This document shows positions 6,662 to 7,675 of a stretch of 7,675 nucleotides of DNA, in pieces. The notes beneath the pieces are model-generated. The model saw nothing but the letters and a program-made list of their open reading frames with translations, had not been told where the DNA came from and ran no database searches. Source of the DNA: Bacillota bacterium (GTDB lineage Bacteria; Bacillota_A; Clostridia; Acetivibrionales; DUMB01); assembly GCA_023621975.1 (NCBI GenBank), contig JAMOAC010000489.1, positions 1 to 7,675 of the forward strand, written 5' to 3'. Each line of letters opens with the position of its first letter. Position 1 is the stretch's first letter. The translations under genes and the position numbers were made by a program.

Positions 6662-7138
6662 TTGGAGAAAAAGGTAATGTCAAAGGAAGAGCTTCTGAAA
6701 GAAAAAGATAAGCTGCTGGAAGTTTACAGCTCTATTCATAGAAAATCACAAAAACCGGCATTGCTTACCAAGAAAGAGAAAAAAGTGCTTGGAATAGGCA
6801 AGGATGAGGGAAGAGCGGTTCTCAGATATGCTCGTATATCTGCAAGGAAAGTTAAAATAGTACTTGATTTGATAAAGGGCAAAGGTTTGGATGAAGCATA
6901 CGCTATACTGAAAAATGTCCCAAAGGCCGCCTCTGAACTTCTTTATAAACTTCTGAATTCTGCTGAGGCAAATGCTGTTAATAATAACGGGCTGAACAGG
7001 GATGAGCTATATGTAGCAGCAGCATATGCAGACCAGGGACCGACACTCAAGAGAATCAGACCTAGAGCCCAGGGAAGAGCCTACAGAATAAGAAAGAGGA
7101 CCAGTCATATAACAGTGATACTCAGGGAAAGGAATTAA
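6662..7138 (+). CDS. rplV: 50S ribosomal protein L22 with N-terminal extension, TTG start
   Basis: L22 binds all domains of 23S rRNA and lines the peptide tunnel with its beta hairpin. The canonical core begins near residue 49 ([25 protein letters not shown]). It ends with the conserved hairpin and C terminus, including [22 protein letters not shown]. The product is 158 residues against about 110-115 usually, with about 48 extra N-terminal residues, lysine-rich and probably partly helical. The start is TTG 6662: GGAGG at 6649-6653 sits 8 nt before it, which is ideal. The in-frame ATG at 6677 has only AAGG two bases away. Even from that ATG an extension of about 43 residues would remain. The gap to rpsC is 19 nt. 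Confidence 0.95.
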   Translation: MEKKVMSKEELLKEKDKLLEVYSSIHRKSQKPALLTKKEKKVLGIGKDEGRAVLRYARISARKVKIVLDLIKGKGLDEAYAILKNVPKAASELLYKLLNSAEANAVNNNGLNRDELYVAAAYADQGPTLKRIRPRAQGRAYRIRKRTSHITVILRERN

Positions 7139-7157
7139 GGGAAAAGGAGGTTGAAGA

Positions 7158-7675
7158 ATGGGCCAGAAAGTAAATCCTCACGGATTAAGAATAGGAATAA
7201 TTAAGGATTGGGACACCAAATGGTATGCAAACGACAAGAATTTCAGCGAATACCTTATTGAAGACTACAATATAAGAAAATTCATTAAAAATAAACTTTA
7301 CATTGCAGGTATTGCAAGGATAGAGATCGAAAGAGCTGCCAACAAAATCAAGATAAATATCCATACTGCCAAGCCGGGTATTGTAATAGGCAAGGGCGGA
7401 ACAGGCATTGAAGAACTCAGAAAGCAGCTTGTAAAAATGACAGGCAAGAACATACTCATTAACATAACGGAGATAAAAACGCCCGAATTATCTGCCCAAT
7501 TGGCTGCTGAAAATATTGCTGCCCAGCTGGAAAAGAGAATATCTTTCAGAAGGGCAATGAAGCAGGCAATGTCAAGGGCAATGAAGCTCGGAGCAAAAGG
7601 AATTAAAACCGCTGTTTCAGGACGTCTTGGAGGAGCTGAAATAGCAAGAACCGAACATTATCATGAAGGAACGAT
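7158..7675 (+). CDS. rpsC: 30S ribosomal protein S3, N-terminal part
   Basis: The frame is open from ATG 7158 to the window end, giving 172 complete codons of a protein usually about 210-230 residues long, so it is cut by the window edge. S3 sits at the mRNA entry channel of the 30S subunit and has helicase-related activity. The start [14 protein letters not shown] is diagnostic. A type II KH domain lies at about 39-110 with the GxxG loop GKGG at 78-81. The C-terminal domain begins with [20 protein letters not shown] and [18 protein letters not shown] (7144-7150) precedes the start, 19 nt after rplV. By the standard order, rplP and rpmC would come next. Confidence 0.96.
   Translation, partial: MGQKVNPHGLRIGIIKDWDTKWYANDKNFSEYLIEDYNIRKFIKNKLYIAGIARIEIERAANKIKINIHTAKPGIVIGKGGTGIEELRKQLVKMTGKNILINITEIKTPELSAQLAAENIAAQLEKRISFRRAMKQAMSRAMKLGAKGIKTAVSGRLGGAEIARTEHYHEGT

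Noticed and set aside
1..7675. CRISPR array, insertion sequence, phage or defence genes
   Set aside because: There are no spaced repeats, transposase-like frames, terminal inverted repeats or defence domains anywhere in the window.

Overview
The window looks like chromosomal DNA of a low-to-moderate GC clostridial Firmicute. The grounds are the strong GGAGG-type ribosome binding sites before every gene, the AT-rich spacers, the Firmicute-type ribosomal protein sequences and a cytoplasmic plant-glycan hydrolase. A plant-polymer-degrading clostridium of the Acetivibrio/Ruminiclostridium kind is a reasonable guess, but the genus cannot be fixed from this sequence.

Layout, all on the + strand. 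Positions 1-66 are the 3' part of a 5S rRNA gene, closed by a strong intrinsic terminator, so an rRNA operon ends here. An AT-rich spacer follows; it ends in a probable promoter and a 14-bp direct repeat. Next is one gene for a GH78-family alpha-L-rhamnosidase (505-2847) with its own terminator, apparently a single-gene unit. At 2985-3013 there is a near-consensus sigma-A-type promoter. It starts a leader of about 337 nt, rich in nested and mutually exclusive helices. The leader is followed by the S10 ribosomal protein operon in canonical order: rpsJ, rplC, rplD, rplW, rplB, rpsS, rplV and the first 172 codons of rpsC, which runs off the end.

The S10 cluster genes make ribosomal proteins S10, L3, L4, L23, L2, S19, L22 and S3. 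They are tightly spaced (one 1-nt overlap, other gaps 19-99 nt), as expected for one transcript. Two gaps, rpsJ-rplC and rpsS-rplV, carry clear stem-loops that could tune expression or RNA processing inside the operon. Two proteins differ from the usual bacterial size: L22 has about 48 extra N-terminal residues and a TTG start, and L23 carries about 20 extra residues near its C terminus.

The rhamnosidase is the only accessory gene and has no obvious functional link to its neighbours. The best candidate for something undescribed is the S10 operon leader. It has a multi-branched domain starting at the predicted transcription start, a terminator-like helix, and a competing helix that shares one arm with it. 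I could not assign it to any riboswitch or ribosomal leader class that I know.
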